Source: Cordilura impudica (lineage: Eukaryota > Arthropoda > Insecta > Diptera > Scathophagidae). Taken from it: 64,000 nt of DNA. Numbering within the stretch: the first letter of the stretch is position 1; every line of letters starts with the position of its first letter. Location: assembly GCA_963682025.1 (NCBI GenBank), contig OY821521.1, positions 95,960,051 to 96,024,050 on the forward strand, read 5' to 3'. A program made the translations under genes and the position numbers. Below are positions 63,530 through 64,000 of the stretch, piece by piece. Below the pieces are notes generated by a model that did no database searches, was not told the DNA's origin, and was given only the letters and a program-made list of their open reading frames with translations.

Positions 63530-64000
63530 TTAATTCAAGATCAGCTGCTCTTTAATTCGGTTGGCAAGCTCGGAATGAGGGATTCTAATATCAGCATCCA
63601 TCGTCCCGCTCAAAGATTCTGAGCCCTTCCGCGCACACTTGCGTATATATTTCGGCATTATTTTTTCAACAGTTTTGTGGCTGATACAGTCGGAAAAATT
63701 GCCCTTGTCAATGGACTCCCAACTTTGCTGAAGAGGGGCGCAGACTTTAATTTGTGGTGATGTTGTTTGTTCTTCAATATCAAGTGCCTTAAACACTGAT
63801 CCCGCAACAAGCTCCAACATATGATAACGGCATGCTAAAAACATGAGGTCTTTTTTAATTTTTGGCAAAGTAAAACACATGCCCCAATTCGACATTCCTG
63901 CATTGGAACTTGTTGTGTCTGCACACATAAATACAATACTCTCAGTTAAGTTCCAGGTTTTTAAGATTTGAAATACTGCCTCGGCTTGACTTTCTCCCTT
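63530..64000 (-). CDS. Transposase-like protein of unknown family, cut by window edge
   Basis: Minus-strand frame open for 156 codons from the window end to a stop at 63,530. It reads GESQAEAVFQILKTWNLTES, IVFMCADTTSSNAGMSNWGM, DLMFLACRYHMLELVAGSVF and later KTVEKIMPKYIRKCARKGSE. The ADTTSSNAG motif followed by a hydrophobic ACRYHMLEL helix resembles an RNase H-fold strand-Asp region of domesticated or hAT-like transposases known as uncharacterised repeats in insect genomes (family recognition from memory, no accession). The missing part lies beyond the window, so intactness cannot be judged. It abuts the LINE relic on the same strand. Confidence 0.5.
   Translation of the reverse strand, partial: KGESQAEAVFQILKTWNLTESIVFMCADTTSSNAGMSNWGMCFTLPKIKKDLMFLACRYHMLELVAGSVFKALDIEEQTTSPQIKVCAPLQQSWESIDKGNFSDCISHKTVEKIMPKYIRKCARKGSESLSGTMDADIRIPHSELANRIKEQLILN

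Overview
The window looks like gene-poor, repeat-saturated, AT-rich DNA of a higher fly (Diptera, probably a calyptrate or tephritid-like lineage; the species is an inference). The evidence is the set of dipteran transposon families, a non-LTR promoter with an insect-type Inr plus DPE, and dense AT-rich non-autonomous elements. I found no intact host gene, tRNA, rRNA or CRISPR array. Two short non-transposon-looking coding remnants remain: a MADF-type relic with a recognisable intron (41.9-42.6 kb) and a 53-codon open fragment (33.2-33.4 kb).

The best-preserved object is a complete I-clade-like non-LTR retrotransposon on the minus strand (45,496-50,914). It has two long open frames (ORF1 with three zinc knuckles; ORF2 with endonuclease, reverse transcriptase, RNase H and a terminal zinc motif), an Inr/DPE internal promoter, an A-rich tail and perfect 13-bp target-site duplications.

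Nearly everything else is older and often nested. Left part (0-22 kb): DD41D mariner relic, Tc1-like relic flanked by distant inverted repeats, LINE fragments, a foldback with TA target sites, a frameshifted LINE (10.2-12.6 kb), a ~1-kb palindrome (13.5-14.5 kb), a DD37E transposase split by a 123-bp minisatellite, and an IS630-type transposase relic. Middle (22-45 kb): a Jockey-like LINE cut by three insertions, including a hAT element with 8-bp TSDs and 15-bp terminal repeats; a Tc1 deletion derivative and a MITE side by side; a DD41D mariner inserted in a repeat copy; Helitron-like elements; a palindromic element around an acidic reading frame; the MADF relic; another LINE relic. Right part (51-64 kb): a 1.8-kb foldback containing a second palindromic element, LINE fragments, an internally deleted hAT carrying a repeat and a second DD41D mariner, a MITE matching the one at 35.5 kb, and at the edge an open, unassigned transposase-like frame.

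Two non-autonomous families tie the window together. Family X (about 340-480 bp) has Helitron hallmarks: a TCTATAATATTA-like 5' end, and a terminal hairpin about 12 nt before CTAG, inserted between A and T. Family G (about 750-810 bp) has subterminal inverted ATACCCTATACCA repeats and an 18-24 bp palindrome near its ACTTGTT end, which resembles the DINE-1/Helentron plan. Coordinates of relics are approximate to about 10-30 bp unless a TSD fixes them.
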